A stretch of 43,749 bases of DNA, taken from positions 1 to 43,749 of the forward strand of contig WTBR01000065.1 of the NCBI GenBank assembly GCA_013138975.1, written 5' to 3'. The translations under genes and the position numbers were made by a program. This stretch comes from Bacteroidales bacterium (GTDB taxonomy: Bacteria > Bacteroidota > Bacteroidia > Bacteroidales > UBA12077). Under the pieces are notes generated by a model. That model had not been told where the DNA came from and made no database searches. It saw only the letters and a list, made by a program, of their open reading frames with translations. Positions 26,535-36,605 of the stretch are shown here, one piece after another (within the stretch, counting starts at the first letter, position 1; each line of letters opens with the position of its first letter).

Positions 26535-26603
26535 AGCCCAATTATTTTTTGAAATTTGTACTATTAAAAGACAGAATAGTTATGAAAAGGTTTAATCTAG
26601 ATT

Positions 26604-28184
26604 TTAAAATTCAGAAGTAAAATGAAATTTTATTTTATCGAATTTCTGTTGCGCCATCTGTAAAGCATATTGAGAATCAGCCATAAACACCTCTCTACCG
26701 TGCTTATCAATAGCTATGGAGTTGTATTTCCTTTTCCCAAAATCATCCATTTGCTCTTTATTATCTGATTCTATCCAACATGCTTTATGCATTTGAATAG
26801 GTTCATATTTACATTTAGCACCATACTCATGTTCTAATCGAAACTGAATTACATCAAATTGCAATTGACCAACTGTACCAATAATTTTTCTTCCATTAAA
26901 TTTATTAGTAAATAGCTGAGCTACACCTTCGTCCATAAGTTGATCTAATCCTTTTGCCAATTGCTTATATTTCATTGGATCGGCATTTTCAACATAACGG
27001 AACATTTCCGGAGAGAAACTAGGTAATCCTTTAAAGTTTATTTTTTCGCCTTCAGTTAAGGTATCACCAATTTTAAAATTACCTGTATCATGAATACCTA
27101 CTATATCGCCTGGAAAAGCTTCATCGATAATAGATTTCTTTTCGGCCATAAATGCTGTTGGAGATGGAAACTTCATTTTTTTTCCTGCTCTAACATGCAA
27201 ATAATTTGTATTTCGCTTAAAACTTCCTGAGCATATTTTTACAAAAGCAATACGATCACGGTGATTTGGATCCATATTAGCATGAATCTTAAATATAAAT
27301 CCCGAAAATTTATTTTCAAAAGGATCAATATCACGCTCTTCAGCATTTACCGTTCGAGGGAACGGAGCTATATTTATAAAGCAATCTAACAATTCTTGTA
27401 CTCCAAAGTTATTTAAAGCACTGCCAAAAAACACAGGTGCTAAATCAGCTGAAAGGTAATCTTCTAACTCAAATTTTGGGTATACTTCTGTAATTAATTC
27501 AAGTTCTTCGCGTAAAGTTTTAGCGTATTTATCTCCAATATATTCTTCTAAAGAAGGATCGTTTACATCCTTTAATTCTATTGTTTCTTCTATTGTTTGC
27601 TTAACATCACCACTAAAAAGGTTTAGTTTCTCTTCGTATAAATTATAAACACCTTTAAAAGTCGGGCCATTACTTATTGGCCAACTTAAAGGACGTGCAT
27701 GTATTTGAAGTTCATTTTCAATTTCGTCAAGTAACTCAAAAGGATCTTTACCACTTCTATCCAACTTATTAATAAAAACCATTACAGGAGTTTTGCGCAT
27801 ACGGCATACTTCCATCAGTTTTCTGGTTTGAGGCTCCACTCCTTTTGCTGCATCAATAACTATTATTACACTATCAACAGCTGTTAATGTGCGGAAAGTA
27901 TCTTCAGCAAAATCCTTGTGACCCGGAGTATCAAGAATATTAATCTTTCTGCCTTTATATTCAAATCCCATTACCGATGTAGCAACAGAAATACCACGCT
28001 GACGCTCAATTTCCATAAAATCGGAAGTGGCTGTTTTTTTTATTTTATTGCTTTTAACTGCACCGGCAATATGAATCGCTCCTCCAAACAATAATAACTT
28101 TTCGGTTAAAGTTGTTTTCCCTGCATCCGGATGACTAACAATTCCAAAAGTTCTTCTACGTTGTATCTCTTCTTTAAAACCCAT
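26604..28184 (-). CDS. prfC: Peptide chain release factor 3
   Basis: 526 residues, normal for RF3. Translational GTPase that recycles class I release factors. G1 [15 protein letters not shown] (about 17-31), switch region [21 protein letters not shown]3 [13 protein letters not shown]4 NKLD in [25 protein letters not shown], then domain II and the RF3-specific C-terminal domain ([39 protein letters not shown]). The insert [13 protein letters not shown] distinguishes it from EF-G. Single gene, divergent from the 4Fe-4S protein gene; a TACTTTTG box lies 42 bases upstream. Confidence 0.97.
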   Translation of the reverse strand: MGFKEEIQRRRTFGIVSHPDAGKTTLTEKLLLFGGAIHIAGAVKSNKIKKTATSDFMEIERQRGISVATSVMGFEYKGRKINILDTPGHKDFAEDTFRTLTAVDSVIIVIDAAKGVEPQTRKLMEVCRMRKTPVMVFINKLDRSGKDPFELLDEIENELQIHARPLSWPISNGPTFKGVYNLYEEKLNLFSGDVKQTIEETIELKDVNDPSLEEYIGDKYAKTLREELELITEVYPKFELEDYLSADLAPVFFGSALNNFGVQELLDCFINIAPFPRTVNAEERDIDPFENKFSGFIFKIHANMDPNHRDRIAFVKICSGSFKRNTNYLHVRAGKKMKFPSPTAFMAEKKSIIDEAFPGDIVGIHDTGNFKIGDTLTEGEKINFKGLPSFSPEMFRYVENADPMKYKQLAKGLDQLMDEGVAQLFTNKFNGRKIIGTVGQLQFDVIQFRLEHEYGAKCKYEPIQMHKACWIESDNKEQMDDFGKRKYNSIAIDKHGREVFMADSQYALQMAQQKFDKIKFHFTSEF

Positions 28185-28225
28185 GTCGTTTTATAATGAT
28201 TCGAAATTTTATTGTTTCGAAGTTG

Positions 28226-28233
28226 CAAAAGTA
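28226..28233 (-). promoter_or_regulatory. Putative -7 box for prfC
   Basis: Minus-strand TACTTTTG matches TAnnTTTG, about 42 bases before the prfC ATG. No clear -33 element at the expected distance. Confidence 0.4.
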
Positions 28234-28322
28234 TAAAAATCAATGAATATATCTTAATATGTAAACGTGATTTAAAATTGGAGTTGATAAATTTTGTAAC
28301 TTGATATTTTAAATAATCAAAT

Positions 28323-29594
28323 ATGGCACATCACACAATAAAATCATCTTATCAAAATCTTAGCGATAGATTAAATAAGTTTCCACAAGGAGCAACTCCT
28401 TCAGAATTATTGTATAAAATTTTAAAAATGCTTTTTAACGAAAAAGAAGCTGATTTAGTTGCTTTGCTTCCAATAAAACCCTTCACAGCAAATAAAGCAA
28501 GTAAAATTTGGAAACTTGATATAAAAAAAACTCGAAATATTCTGGATGAGTTAGCAAATAAAGCAATATTAATTGATTTTGAACAAAATGATCAAATTGA
28601 ATACGTGCTTCCCCCTCCTATGGCCGGATTCTTTGAATTCTCTTTAATGCGTGTCAGAAAAGATATTGATCAAAAGGTTTTAAGCGAACTTTTTCATCAG
28701 TATATGAATGTTGAAGAAGATTTTATTAAAAGTTTATTTACTCAAGGTGAAACACAACTAGGAAGAGTTTTCGTTAATGAATCAGTTCTATCTAATTATA
28801 ATGCAATACATGTTTTAGATTACGAACGTGCTACGGAAGTAATTAAATCTGCATCTCATATTGGAGTTGGCATGTGTTATTGCAGGCATAAAATGGAGCA
28901 TTTAGGTAAAGCCTGTGATGCTCCAATGGATATTTGCATGACATTTAATACTGTTGCATCATCGTTATCGAAACACGGTCATGCACGAACAATTGACAAG
29001 GAAGAATGTCTCGATTTATTGCATAAAGCATATGATCATAATTTGGTTCAGTTTGGAGAAAATGTTCGCAATGATGTAAGTTTTATATGTAATTGCTGTG
29101 GATGCTGTTGCGAAGCATTATTGGCTTCAAAACGATTTGCTATTATGAATCCCGTTCACACAACTAATTTTATTCCTGAAATACAATCTGAAACTTGTAA
29201 TGGATGTGGATTATGTGAAAAAAAATGTCCTGTAGATGCTATTCGTATTGAGGCTACAGAAATGGAAAATAAAAAAAATGCAATTGTCGATGAAGATTTA
29301 TGTTTAGGCTGTGGTGTATGTGTTCGGGTTTGTAATAAGAATAGTATAATACTAAAATCAAGAAAGGAACGAGTTTTAACTCCTTTAAACGGAACACACA
29401 AAGCGGTTGTAATGGCAATTGAGCGTGGTAAACTGCAAAATCTAATATTTGATAACCAGGTATTATGGAATCATAGAGCAATGGCAGCAGTGCTTGGTGT
29501 TATTCTAAAGTTACCACCTATAAAACAAGCAATGGCAAGTAAGCAAGTTAAATCGCGATATCTCGAAAAACTTATAAAGCGGTTTGATCGCTAG
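28323..29594 (+). CDS. 4Fe-4S dicluster protein with winged-helix-like N-terminus
   Basis: 423 residues. The N-terminal 100 residues look like a winged-helix or MarR-type fold (FNEKEADLVALLPIKPFTANKASKIWKLDIKKTRNILDELANKAILIDF). A central Cys-rich part carries CYCRHKMEHLG-x-ACDAPMDIC (from Cys185) and FICNCCGCCCEALLA (about 258-272). Two ferredoxin-type clusters follow at about 292-303 (CNGCGLCEKKCP) and 325-336 (CLGCGVCVRVCN, the latter lacking the usual Pro). No membrane segment. A widespread uncharacterised family; the combination of a DNA-binding-like domain and clusters suggests redox sensing or electron transfer, which is inference. Single gene. Confidence 0.85.
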   Translation: MAHHTIKSSYQNLSDRLNKFPQGATPSELLYKILKMLFNEKEADLVALLPIKPFTANKASKIWKLDIKKTRNILDELANKAILIDFEQNDQIEYVLPPPMAGFFEFSLMRVRKDIDQKVLSELFHQYMNVEEDFIKSLFTQGETQLGRVFVNESVLSNYNAIHVLDYERATEVIKSASHIGVGMCYCRHKMEHLGKACDAPMDICMTFNTVASSLSKHGHARTIDKEECLDLLHKAYDHNLVQFGENVRNDVSFICNCCGCCCEALLASKRFAIMNPVHTTNFIPEIQSETCNGCGLCEKKCPVDAIRIEATEMENKKNAIVDEDLCLGCGVCVRVCNKNSIILKSRKERVLTPLNGTHKAVVMAIERGKLQNLIFDNQVLWNHRAMAAVLGVILKLPPIKQAMASKQVKSRYLEKLIKRFDR

Positions 29595-29657
29595 CAATTA
29601 GTTATTTGTAATCGATTTTAAAAACATCTCACATAATTCTTCCAATTGGTATGAAAC

Positions 29658-31283
29658 CTATTTTACTTTATTGCCCGCACTATATGTATTCATAACATTT
29701 ACCAAAGGAATTTCATTTTCTTCAATTTCCATTATATCATTTTCCAATACAATAAAATCTGCAAACTTACCGATTTCGATACTTCCCTTTTCATTTTCTT
29801 CAAAAGCAGCTTTTGCAGCCCATATTGTCATTGACTTTAAGGTTTCTTCTCGCATTAATCCATTCTCTTTTTGGAAACCATTTTCAGGATATCCTTCAAC
29901 ATCTTTTCTTGCTACGCTAGCGTAAAAGGTTAATCGTGGATCGATTTTTTCCACAGGAAAATCTGTTCCATTGGGCAACCATCCATTTTGCTCTAATAAC
30001 ACCTTATATATATATGCGTTTTCAATTCTATCTCCTAACCTTTCGTCAGCCCAATACATATCCGACGTGCAATGTGTTGCTTGAATAGATGGAACTATAT
30101 CAAATTCTCCAAATTTATTTACATCATCGGGATGAATTACCTGTGCATGCTCAATTCTCCAGCGTTTATCATTTGAGCCTTTTAGGTATTTAGCATAAAT
30201 ATCAAGCATTAAACGATTTGCAGAATCGCCAATTGCATGCGTGTTAACCTGATAGTTATTTTCAATTGCCAGTTTACATATTTCATGGTAGAATTCATTT
30301 GTTTCAATAATCAATCCCATGTTTTCCGGATCATCGGAATATGGCTCAATTAAACTAGCACCTCTGGAACCCAAAGCTCCATCGGCAAACAATTTAATCG
30401 ATCTTACATTTAAGTAATCTGTTTTATAAATACCTTTTTTTACAAAGTGATTAATATTTTCTTTGTTTGGCGAAAGCATTGCATATACTCGCATTTTAAG
30501 CTTTTCTGATTTTTGCAATGAATCTAATAAGAGCACCTCTTTTTTGCTTAAACCTGCATCACATAATGATGTTAATCCAACTGCAAAACAATTTTGCTCT
30601 CCTTGTTTTATTGCTTTTATTGCTGTTTCATTTTCTGTATCAGGAATTAATTTACGTACAAGTTCCATTGCGTTATCAATTAAAACTCCTGTTGGTTCTC
30701 CATTTTGCAAATATATTTTACCACCGGCAATAAGGGTTTTAGAAGTAATTCCTGCTAATTCAAGTGCCTTGGCATTAACAATTGCTGCGTGTCCATCAAC
30801 ACGAGTTAAATAAACAGGTTTTTCGGGAAATAATTCATCCAGCTTTTCCTTTGTCGGGAATTCTTTTTTCTCCCAATCGTTTTGATCCCAACTACGACCA
30901 ACTACCCAATCCGATTTATACTTTTCGTCATGCGTTTTTATTATATCCAGAATTTCATCGAAAGATTTTGTACCACGCAAATCTGCTTGAAGTAATGTCA
31001 TGCAATAACCGTAGAAATGACTGTGAGCATCAATAAATCCCGGATAAACAAATTTTCCATTTAATTCTATTACTTGATCTGATTTGTACTTTGATAATAT
31101 TTCTTCTGAGGTACCAACTTGTATAAATTTCCCGTCTTTTACAGCAAAACTTTCTTCTACAGAAAATTCATTGTCAACGGTATATACTTTTGCATCTGTT
31201 ACAATTAAATCTACCTCCTGTTTCATATTGCAAGAAATTATTAAAGTCAATAAAAGTGTTTGAATAATATAAATTATCTTCAT
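29658..31283 (-). CDS. Amidohydrolase_3 (YtcJ-like) lipoprotein
   Basis: 541 residues. Lipoprotein signal ending IISC at Cys18. Metal-dependent hydrolase of the amidohydrolase superfamily: GFIDAHSHFYGY supplies HxH, DGHAAIVNAKALELAGI, NTHAIGDSANRLMLD and RIEHAQVIHPDD add metal and substrate ligands, and GTDFPVEKIDPRLTFYASV the terminal Asp. This is the pattern of YtcJ-like exoenzymes assigned to Amidohydrolase_3. The substrate is unknown; the lipoprotein signal puts it in the periplasm or on the surface. Its start codon is 18 bases from the left end of a dispersed repeat. Confidence 0.92.
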   Translation of the reverse strand: MKIIYIIQTLLLTLIISCNMKQEVDLIVTDAKVYTVDNEFSVEESFAVKDGKFIQVGTSEEILSKYKSDQVIELNGKFVYPGFIDAHSHFYGYCMTLLQADLRGTKSFDEILDIIKTHDEKYKSDWVVGRSWDQNDWEKKEFPTKEKLDELFPEKPVYLTRVDGHAAIVNAKALELAGITSKTLIAGGKIYLQNGEPTGVLIDNAMELVRKLIPDTENETAIKAIKQGEQNCFAVGLTSLCDAGLSKKEVLLLDSLQKSEKLKMRVYAMLSPNKENINHFVKKGIYKTDYLNVRSIKLFADGALGSRGASLIEPYSDDPENMGLIIETNEFYHEICKLAIENNYQVNTHAIGDSANRLMLDIYAKYLKGSNDKRWRIEHAQVIHPDDVNKFGEFDIVPSIQATHCTSDMYWADERLGDRIENAYIYKVLLEQNGWLPNGTDFPVEKIDPRLTFYASVARKDVEGYPENGFQKENGLMREETLKSMTIWAAKAAFEENEKGSIEIGKFADFIVLENDIMEIEENEIPLVNVMNTYSAGNKVK

Positions 31284-31301
31284 AAGTAATGTTTTATTTT
31301 C

Positions 31302-31564
31302 AATACTTTGTTAATCTTTGGCAAAGTTAAATTTTAAAAACAGTCAAACTGCTGATAATTAGTCGTATGATTACATTAAGCTAGCTTTGCCAAAGTTCTT
31401 AATTTCAAACTAATACAAAAATGTAACGAACTATTAATTTTATAATATTAATACTTTGTTAATCTTTGGCAAAGTTAAATTTTACAAACAGTCAAACTGC
31501 TAATAATTAGTCGTATGATTACATTAAGCTAGCTTTGCCAAAGTTCTTAATTTCAAACTAATAT
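31302..31564. repeat. 131-bp CTTTGGCAAAG element, tandem copies A and B
   Basis: Copy A 31302-31432 is complete: AATACTTTGTTAATCTTTGG at the left and AATGTAACGAACTA at the right. Copy B 31450-31564 repeats the same bases with few changes (offset 148) but stops at AAACTAATAT, lacking the last 18 or so bases. Copy A arms are 31316-31326 and 31385-31395. The pair is inverted relative to 4962-5093. It sits between the amidohydrolase promoter side and the MFS gene. Confidence 0.9.
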
Positions 31565-31687
31565 CTTCTTTTGTCCGCTAGCTGTGGCACGACTTTTATA
31601 ATAATCAGTAAATAAAATATAATTTGTGTTCATCTATTTACTTAATCTGCAAACGAATGAAAATCCACCTGCATATTAGGTATTAAT

Positions 31688-32968
31688 CTATCTTCTTTTG
31701 TACGAGTATCTCATTATATAAACTGCAATTAAAAGAGAAAAAACAGCAATTCCAAATGTAAGAGAGAAACCAAATAACTCGTATAATACAACACCAATTA
31801 ATGGAGAAACAGCTCCTCGTAATCCTGTACCAAATAAATGAATTGCCTGATAATCTCCTGCTTCTTCATCCCGACCAAAATAGGATGAACCTATATTCCA
31901 AGACAATAGCATGGTTGAAAAGAAAAATCCATAAAATATAGTTGCAATCAATAATGTTACATAAATATCCAACTTCCATATTTCGAAACTGTATGGAAAA
32001 AATTTAGTTAAGCCGGTAAATAATATATAACCAGCCATCGATATAAATGGAATTATAGTAAATTTTCGGGGATCAACTTTTCCAATTACTTTCCCAAACA
32101 CCGGTAATAATACAATAGCTATAATATTATATGCATTCTGATAAAATGCTACACTCGAATAATTTAAAGATAAAGCTTGGTCGTAAAAAATATTAATAAC
32201 CGAACGAGTACTCATAAAAGCAAATCCATAAAACATATAGGCAAGCTGATAATCGAAATATGCTCTATTCGTTTTAAGCATTTTTACCATTTTCTTAAAC
32301 GAACTTACAACTGACTGCAAAATTCCTTCTGTAATTTCAGGCAGTGTATCCAGAGTAAATTCTATTCTCCCTATTAATAAAATACTAATAATACCTAGTA
32401 TTCCTAAGATTGGAAAAAACCAAGTAAAAGAAAATCCGTCGGCATCTAATAATAAACCTAATGCGAAAAATGTAATCATCATCACAATTTGACGAACGGA
32501 TGATGATATACCATACATTTTACCAAAATTATCTTTCGAATATGAGTTCTTTAGAAAAAGATTAATCGTTGGCAAAACAATTGGATAAGATATATAATAC
32601 GTAAAGAATATAAATAAAAATACATAATGATAAATTGAACTTACACTATATAATTCGGGGTTTTTAGGAAAAAATAGTAATAATAATAATGGCAAATGTG
32701 TTAATATTCCGACTCTGCGTAATAACTTCTTTTTCTTCTTTGCTCTGTTAATTAACTCATTAAATAAGATAGATAACATAAGAACAATAACACTTGATTG
32801 AAACAAGAAACTTAACTGATAACTTGAACCATTCAAACTCTTAATGAAAACATATTCATTAATCCACAAAGCTGCACGCATCATTCCATCAATTATTTGG
32901 AATGTCATATGCAAATAAAAAGTACGTTTCTCCTTTACATTTAAGCTCTTAAGTATCTGTATCCGCAT
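31688..32968 (-). CDS. Major facilitator superfamily transporter
   Basis: 426 residues from MRIQILKSLNVKEKRTFYLH. The open frame extends 30 codons further to 33058, but those codons fall in a repeat also present at 33350-33397, so the inner ATG is preferred. Twelve hydrophobic segments; the N-half includes YVFIKSLNGSSYQLSFLFQSSVIVLMLSILF, and the central loop is the basic, helical LPEITEGILQSVVSSFKKMVKML. The second half includes LPVFGKVIGKVDPRKFTIIPF, a MFS loop 8-9 type motif. Substrate unknown. No regulator or enzyme gene is linked. Confidence 0.87.
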   Translation of the reverse strand: MRIQILKSLNVKEKRTFYLHMTFQIIDGMMRAALWINEYVFIKSLNGSSYQLSFLFQSSVIVLMLSILFNELINRAKKKKKLLRRVGILTHLPLLLLLFFPKNPELYSVSSIYHYVFLFIFFTYYISYPIVLPTINLFLKNSYSKDNFGKMYGISSSVRQIVMMITFFALGLLLDADGFSFTWFFPILGILGIISILLIGRIEFTLDTLPEITEGILQSVVSSFKKMVKMLKTNRAYFDYQLAYMFYGFAFMSTRSVINIFYDQALSLNYSSVAFYQNAYNIIAIVLLPVFGKVIGKVDPRKFTIIPFISMAGYILFTGLTKFFPYSFEIWKLDIYVTLLIATIFYGFFFSTMLLSWNIGSSYFGRDEEAGDYQAIHLFGTGLRGAVSPLIGVVLYELFGFSLTFGIAVFSLLIAVYIMRYSYKRR

Positions 32969-33011
32969 TTTAGTATTTTGATGCTTTTTTGACTTGCAAA
33001 TATAATTTAAG

Positions 33012-33397
33012 TTTAATTGGTGTTTGTCCATAAAGTCCGATATTTGCGTTATGCTCATTTTAAAAATTAGTCATTTACACACGTAAACTCATAATTTTTA
33101 AAACTTCACAAGCCTTAATCTCGAACTTTATGAACTAAACACTTGAGTTTTTATACATTAATTTATGTTCATGAGCTTCGCAAAGTTCTGCGTTATTCTT
33201 GTGTTGAAAACAGTTACTTCAACAAGCTCAGCACACCGCACTTACAAAAGTAAACTCCTTGGTTTTAAACACATCGATTCCGATAGCTATCGGAATGTCT
33301 TTGACATTTTCTTATCAAAGACTTGAAAAAGGTAGTTTTTTTATTGACACTAATTAATGTTTGCACATATAGTCCGATATTTGCGTTATGCTCGTTT
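33012..33397. repeat. 50-bp direct repeats bracketing a 290-base segment
   Basis: 33012-33061 and 33350-33397 share AGTCCGATATTTGCGTTATG (20 of 20) and similar flanks. Between them lie a palindrome ATTCCGATAGCTATCGGAAT (33277-33296) and a decayed TCGACAAGCTC-type hairpin near 33207-33228 (CTTCAACAAGCTCAGC). No gene is seen in the segment. The left repeat is just upstream of the MFS gene, the right one just upstream of the fRMsr promoter. Confidence 0.75.
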
Positions 33398-33450
33398 TCT
33401 CTGACTCTAATTAACAAATAGAAAATAGTTTTGTTAACTTATTTTAAGAA

Positions 33451-33478
33451 TTGTCAATATAAAAAAATGTTACCTTTG
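33451..33478 (+). promoter_or_regulatory. Bacteroidota-type promoter of the fRMsr gene
   Basis: TTG at 33451-33453 and TACCTTTG at 33471-33478, 17 bases apart, match the TTTG / TAnnTTTG consensus of the primary sigma factor of this phylum. The start codon is 20 bases after the -7 box. Probably also drives the TPR gene ten bases downstream of this one. Confidence 0.65.
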
Positions 33479-33497
33479 GATTTTAAAAGCAAAAATC

Positions 33498-33962
33498 ATG
33501 GATAAAAATAAAAAACAAGGACGATATCAAAGAATATATACACAATTAGAGGAATTACTTCCTAAAACACAAGATCCTTTTGCTCGCATGTCATCTATAA
33601 TTGCTGTTTTGCATAATAAAATGGATCACTTCTTTTGGACTGGTTTCTATTTCTTAAAAGACGGCAAATTGATTGTTGGCCAGTATCAGGGGCCGGTGGC
33701 TTGTCAGGAGTTAAAAAAAGACGTGGGGGTTTGCTGGGCAGGAATAAATAAGCAAAAAGCAATTATATTAGATGATGTAGAAAAATTCCCCGGGCATATT
33801 GCTTGCGATTCTCGATCGAAATCGGAAATAGTTATACCATTAAAAAATAAAGATGGAAATATAATTGGAGTTTTAGACGTTGATAGTAGCGAATATAATC
33901 AGTTTGATGAAATTGATGAAATGGAACTCACTAGTATTCTCGATTTAGTTCACACACTTTAA
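33498..33962 (+). CDS. msrC: Free methionine-(R)-sulfoxide reductase (GAF domain)
   Basis: 154 residues, a single GAF domain. Reduces free Met-R-O using thioredoxin. The three conserved cysteines of fRMsr are present in order: QGPVACQEL, VGVCWAG and FPGHIACDSRSKSEIVIPL; the last carries the catalytic Cys in GHIACD. NHFFWTGFY-like DHFFWTGFYF and the terminal IIGVLDVDSSEYNQFDEID are also typical. Cytoplasmic oxidative-repair enzyme. Ten bases before the TPR gene, so co-transcription is likely. Confidence 0.92.
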   Translation: MDKNKKQGRYQRIYTQLEELLPKTQDPFARMSSIIAVLHNKMDHFFWTGFYFLKDGKLIVGQYQGPVACQELKKDVGVCWAGINKQKAIILDDVEKFPGHIACDSRSKSEIVIPLKNKDGNIIGVLDVDSSEYNQFDEIDEMELTSILDLVHTL

Positions 33963-33972
33963 GCCTTTTTTA

Positions 33973-35937
33973 ATGAAGAAGTTATCCCTTTTAATACTTT
34001 TCGCTTTATTCACTTTAAGTTTAAGCGCTCAATTAAATATTAATTATTTCTTAAATAGAGGCCGCGCTTATTTATATGCGGAAAAATTTAACGAAGCAAT
34101 TGAATCGTTTAATATTGTTATAAAAGTAAAGCCAGAACTAGCCAATCCATATTTTTTACGGGGCATAGCAAAGTATAATTTAATGGATTATATAGGTGCT
34201 GAACAAGATTACAATAAAGCCATTGAGTATAAATCAAATCATACCGATGCTTTAAGGTACAGAGGGTTTTCGCGAATTAACTTAAAAAAGGATTATTTAG
34301 CGATTAATGATTTTGATGATGCAATTAAACTTAATTCAATTGATCCTGATTTATACATTGCTCGTGGGTTTTGTAAAATAAAAATCAATCAATATAAACA
34401 GGCTAATAAGGATTTTAACAAATCATTAGAATTAAATAATAGAAATAAACGAGCTTACTACTACAGGGGTTTAGCAAATAGTTTGCTTGAAGATACCATT
34501 GCTGCACTTGCAGATTACGATAAAGCATTAAAAATAGATTCTTTTTATGTTGATGTATACATGAATAAAGGAATACTTTATTCTGAGTGGCTTAAGTACG
34601 ATACAGCAATAATCAATTATAATAAAGTTATTGAATTAGATCCTCTAAATGCAGGTGCGTATATTAATAGATCCTTGGTACATTATAATTTAGAAAAAAT
34701 AGAAACATCTATTTCTGATTTGGATACAGCCATTCAAATAGAACCGGATAACTCAATGGCACTTTTTAACAGAGCCTTGATGAAAGGTGAAACAGGAAAA
34801 AGTAAAGAAGCAATAAAAGATTTAGATAAAGTTATAAAGTTAAATCCTGAGAATATTCTAACATACTTTAACAGAGGATCAATAAAATTACAAATTAACG
34901 ATTTGCAAGGTGCTTTTATTGATTTCTCGCATGCAATAGAAATTTATCCCGATTTTGTAAAAGCCTATATGAACAGATCTATTGTTCGACAAAAATTAAA
35001 TGATATAAACGGGGCACTAGCCGATAGAGATAAAGCCGATCAGATAATTGAAAATGTAAAGCAAAATCAGGACTCTTATATGAGTTATGCCGATACTACT
35101 GAGAATTTCAAAAGCCTAATTACATTTAAATCGAGCAGTAAGTTTTATAATAATCCTAAGTTTAATCAACAAATTATTGCAGAAAATAATTTCAAGTTAG
35201 TTTATGGCGATGAAAATAGTAAATATGTGAAACGATTAACTGTATTATTCGAAAACCTGGAACAAATAAAAGTTAAGTACGCTGATTTTGGTATTGTAAT
35301 TGAAAATGAAATTAAAAATGTATACGGAACAGATATAATTAATGGTGAGATTGAAAGATTAGAAAAAGAATATCTTAAAACAAATTCAAGGGTTGAGAAC
35401 CTTATCCAGAGTAGCATTTATAAATCGCTAATTAAAAATTACAATGGAGCTCTTTCAGACATTAACCTAGCAATAAAGGCCGAACCCAAAAACTTCCTGG
35501 TTTATTATTGCAGAGCTAATATAAGATCCGAAATGATTGATTATATGAAATTACTTGAGCAAGAAAACGAAGTAATTCTTATTAATCCAATGAATAATAT
35601 AACTAATGCAGGTATGCTAAAATCCAATGAAAGTATTCAGGATTATGATTTAGTAATTGACGATTACCAAAGGTCTCTTTCGCTTGCACCTGAGTTTCTA
35701 TTCTCCGGCTTTAACCTTGCAAATACCTATTTAAAAACGCGCGAATATCGCAAAGCAATAACTATTTACGATCAGGTAATAAAATTAGAACCAATATTTG
35801 CTGAAGCATATTATAACCGTGGATTAACCTACATTTATTTAAAAGAATCTGAAAATGGTTGCATGGACATGAGTGTTTCCGGTGAATTAGGTTTACAAAA
35901 TGCTTATACGGTTATTGCTAGATTTTGTGAGAATTGA
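33973..35937 (+). CDS. Exported tetratricopeptide-repeat protein
   Basis: 654 residues. Signal peptide MKKLSLLILFALFTLSLSA before Gln20. Residues about 25-345 contain nine or more TPR units (e.g. ANPYFLRGIAKYNLMDYIGAEQDYNKAIEYK; YYYRGLANSLLEDTIAALADYDKALKID). A charged, less regular stretch (345-470) is followed by a second TPR block (480-640) ending GCMDMSVSGELGLQNAYTVIARFCEN. Periplasmic or surface scaffold. The last 26 codons are repeated as an isolated fragment at 38286-38363, downstream of the beta-helix gene. Likely co-transcribed with fRMsr and followed by the lipoprotein gene. Confidence 0.9.
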   Translation: MKKLSLLILFALFTLSLSAQLNINYFLNRGRAYLYAEKFNEAIESFNIVIKVKPELANPYFLRGIAKYNLMDYIGAEQDYNKAIEYKSNHTDALRYRGFSRINLKKDYLAINDFDDAIKLNSIDPDLYIARGFCKIKINQYKQANKDFNKSLELNNRNKRAYYYRGLANSLLEDTIAALADYDKALKIDSFYVDVYMNKGILYSEWLKYDTAIINYNKVIELDPLNAGAYINRSLVHYNLEKIETSISDLDTAIQIEPDNSMALFNRALMKGETGKSKEAIKDLDKVIKLNPENILTYFNRGSIKLQINDLQGAFIDFSHAIEIYPDFVKAYMNRSIVRQKLNDINGALADRDKADQIIENVKQNQDSYMSYADTTENFKSLITFKSSSKFYNNPKFNQQIIAENNFKLVYGDENSKYVKRLTVLFENLEQIKVKYADFGIVIENEIKNVYGTDIINGEIERLEKEYLKTNSRVENLIQSSIYKSLIKNYNGALSDINLAIKAEPKNFLVYYCRANIRSEMIDYMKLLEQENEVILINPMNNITNAGMLKSNESIQDYDLVIDDYQRSLSLAPEFLFSGFNLANTYLKTREYRKAITIYDQVIKLEPIFAEAYYNRGLTYIYLKESENGCMDMSVSGELGLQNAYTVIARFCEN

Positions 35938-36020
35938 TTTCCATTAGATGTGAGTATAGTCACGCAACTAATTCTAAGATCAAAACATCTACCAATTAGA
36001 AGCTTACCGAAACTACTATT

Positions 36021-36572
36021 ATGAGAAAAAAAATTAGAATTGTTGCCTTAACATTTTTATTCTTTTTTATAAGCATTATATCTTTTCAATGCACCTCATA
36101 TGAATATGTTATATATGGTATTGATTTAAGAATATTAGATAAAAATAGGGAAGAGAATGATGTATACACTAAAGAATCTGAAATGGAATTTCACGTTGAA
36201 ACCAAATATAATGATTTTAAAAATTATACAAATGCCTCCTCAAGTTCTTATGCGTTTTATGATCCTGGCGAAGTAGTTCTGAATCCAATTGATACAACTA
36301 CAATGAAACTATACTCCAGTTCTATAATAATTATTAATTATGATACATTGCCGCCTAAAACCAACTTGCTAGAAAATAGTTCATTTAAAGAAAGTTTACA
36401 TACTTATAATGATTTCGTAGGGGGTTATCATTTCTATATGAAAGATAATTTTCATGACGATTTAAGATTTGTATATAATAGTGATAGCACAAGTGTTTTT
36501 ACATTTAAGGCAGAAACAATAGATCAAATTTCATTATTTGATTCTGTTAAAATAAAACTAGATTGGAATTAA
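36021..36572 (+). CDS. Unknown lipoprotein
   Basis: 183 residues; not recognised. Signal of about 24 residues with a Cys at the end of a hydrophobic stretch (SIISFQC), then YEYVIYGIDLRILDKN. The mature part has an N- and S/T-rich, beta-type composition with repeated aromatic residues and no metal or catalytic motif visible. The opening TSYEYVIYGIDLRIL hints at a small family of Bacteroidota lipoproteins that I cannot name. Lies 83 bp after the TPR gene and 33 bp before the beta-helix gene, inside the segment bracketed by the TPR-tail repeats. Confidence 0.7.
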   Translation: MRKKIRIVALTFLFFFISIISFQCTSYEYVIYGIDLRILDKNREENDVYTKESEMEFHVETKYNDFKNYTNASSSSYAFYDPGEVVLNPIDTTTMKLYSSSIIIINYDTLPPKTNLLENSSFKESLHTYNDFVGGYHFYMKDNFHDDLRFVYNSDSTSVFTFKAETIDQISLFDSVKIKLDWN

Positions 36573-36605
36573 TATAAGTTTTCCTTTTTTAACCCGTTTA
36601 AGATT

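Noticed and set aside
31302..31564. CRISPR-like tandem repeat
   Set aside because: Only two copies, units of more than 110 bases with almost no spacer, and a third copy elsewhere in inverted orientation: a dispersed element, not a CRISPR array.
31562..31701. Short direct repeat TATCTTCTTTTGT at 31562-31574 and 31689-31701, one copy forming the MFS gene 3' end
   Set aside because: Only 13 bases in AT-rich DNA; it could be a target duplication of a small insertion but could equally be chance, so no feature was called.
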